A stretch of 64,000 bases of DNA from contig NC_133896.1 of NCBI RefSeq assembly GCF_964199755.1, positions 99,322,549 through 99,386,548 of the forward strand, written 5' to 3'. The DNA comes from Larus michahellis (Eukaryota > Chordata > Aves > Charadriiformes > Laridae). Below are positions 63,044 through 64,000 of the stretch, piece by piece; positions within the stretch are counted from its first letter, which is position 1, and each line of letters begins with the position of its first letter. The position numbers and the translations under genes were made by a program. The notes below the pieces were generated by a model, which made no database searches, had not been told where the DNA came from, and saw nothing but the letters and a program-made list of their open reading frames with translations.

Positions 63044-64000
63044 GGTAAAATTCAATTGCATCATTGACACCGTGTTACTACCTTCCTGTCTCTACTTTTT
63101 CCATTAGGAATGTGATCCTTGTCATAGGAGTGTATCTGGAGCAAGATCCAAGTTAGCAATGAACCACCATAAGAGGGTTTCAGGAAGATTTAGCATTGCA
63201 GCAGGACAGTGGTGGATGTGTTCGTTTAAGAGAAGGGCATGTATGTATTACAGAGCTGTGCAAAGTCATCCAAAGCCTTATGTTTCTCTTCTAATTGAAA
63301 ATGGGCTTATTGGTAGGTTTAGGAAGGAAAAATTACACAGAAACTGCCACCTGCTTCCTGGCCCTGACATTCACTTTGGTATGGCTCAGAAATAGGTATC
63401 TTTTTTCTTCTATATTCTCTCAACACCAAATTTACAGCAGTAATAGAAGAGAAGTCCCCGAGTTCTTTTCTACACCTTCCTTATATTTCACTTTTCTCTG
63501 CTTTCCCTCACTGCTACAGGCAATATGATTCTTGTTTCTCTGGCATCCCCAGTCCTTTCCCATGTCCTCAGTCCCATTTCCCTGGTCGCACAACTAGTTC
63601 TTTCTCCCAACTTTAACCTCATCACCTTGTCTCTTTTGTGGCCTTTCCCCTCTCCATTTACTACCTTATAGCCTTGACTCATAGCTATCAATATCTTTTG
63701 CTACATGTCTAGTTTTGCCCCATCAAAATTTAAGCCTTGCTGAAAGCTCTCCAGCAAAAACAGAGGTGTTCTGCCTCTCACACTTCTTCATAATCTCTTC
63801 AAGGAGTTTGCCACAGGTGATGGATTGCAACCCTTTTCACTTTTTCCCTTTTCTAGAGCTAGGGCCAAACCAAGGGAATTGGAACTGGCTCTGTCTATAA
63901 TAAGCAGGGCTTAGAAAAACTCTATTTCTTCTGGCCGAAGATCTAATCTCAGGTGTAGATCTCACCAACTATAAGTAAGATTTCCTTCTATGCAGAGGAA
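63044..64000. other. Sequence beyond LNP1, nothing recognised
   Basis: Intergenic sequence up to the window end. In human the next gene is TMEM45A, but I see none of its transmembrane exons here. Open frames of 60-78 codons look like chance. Confidence 0.5.

Overview
This is vertebrate, almost certainly avian, nuclear DNA. It carries intron-split genes with GT/AG junctions, CpG-island promoters and several CR1 LINEs (the dominant avian retroposon) ending in the ATTCTATGATT-type 3' tail. Gene order is TBC1D23 - NIT2 - TOMM70 - LNP1, the order I know from human 3q12. Introns are compact (the TOMM70 coding exons span about 25 kb), which favours a bird over a turtle or crocodilian. I cannot name the species.

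Layout. 1-8.5 kb: the last four coding exons and 3'UTR of TBC1D23 (+). 8.5-11.3 kb: intergenic, with a 5'-truncated CR1 (-) ending about 0.4 kb before the NIT2 start. 11.3-22.3 kb: complete NIT2 (+), ten coding exons, 275 residues, all catalytic residues present, with a CpG-island promoter holding ZNF143-, NRF1- and TATA-like motifs. 22.3-50.5 kb: complete TOMM70 (-), twelve coding exons, 588 residues, convergent with NIT2 at the 3' end. Its last intron holds a 3 kb CR1 with recognisable endonuclease and reverse transcriptase. Its 8.2 kb first intron holds two unexplained open segments on the gene's own strand. 50.2-50.7 kb: CpG island between TOMM70 and the divergent LNP1. 53.5-62.9 kb: three LNP1 coding exons (+), 198 residues. 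63-64 kb: nothing recognised.

Every splice junction in the three complete gene models keeps phase, so TBC1D23 (partial), NIT2, TOMM70 and LNP1 all look functional. The genes do not form a pathway: TBC1D23 acts in endosome-to-Golgi tethering, NIT2 hydrolyses omega-amides, TOMM70 is a mitochondrial import receptor, and LNP1 is poorly characterised. They are linked by synteny, by a shared TOMM70/LNP1 promoter region and by convergent NIT2/TOMM70 3' ends.

No CRISPR array, tRNA, rRNA, operon or virus-derived element was seen. The least explained signals are the open segments at 49435-49911 and 43934-44128 (both -) inside TOMM70 intron 1; I recognise neither.
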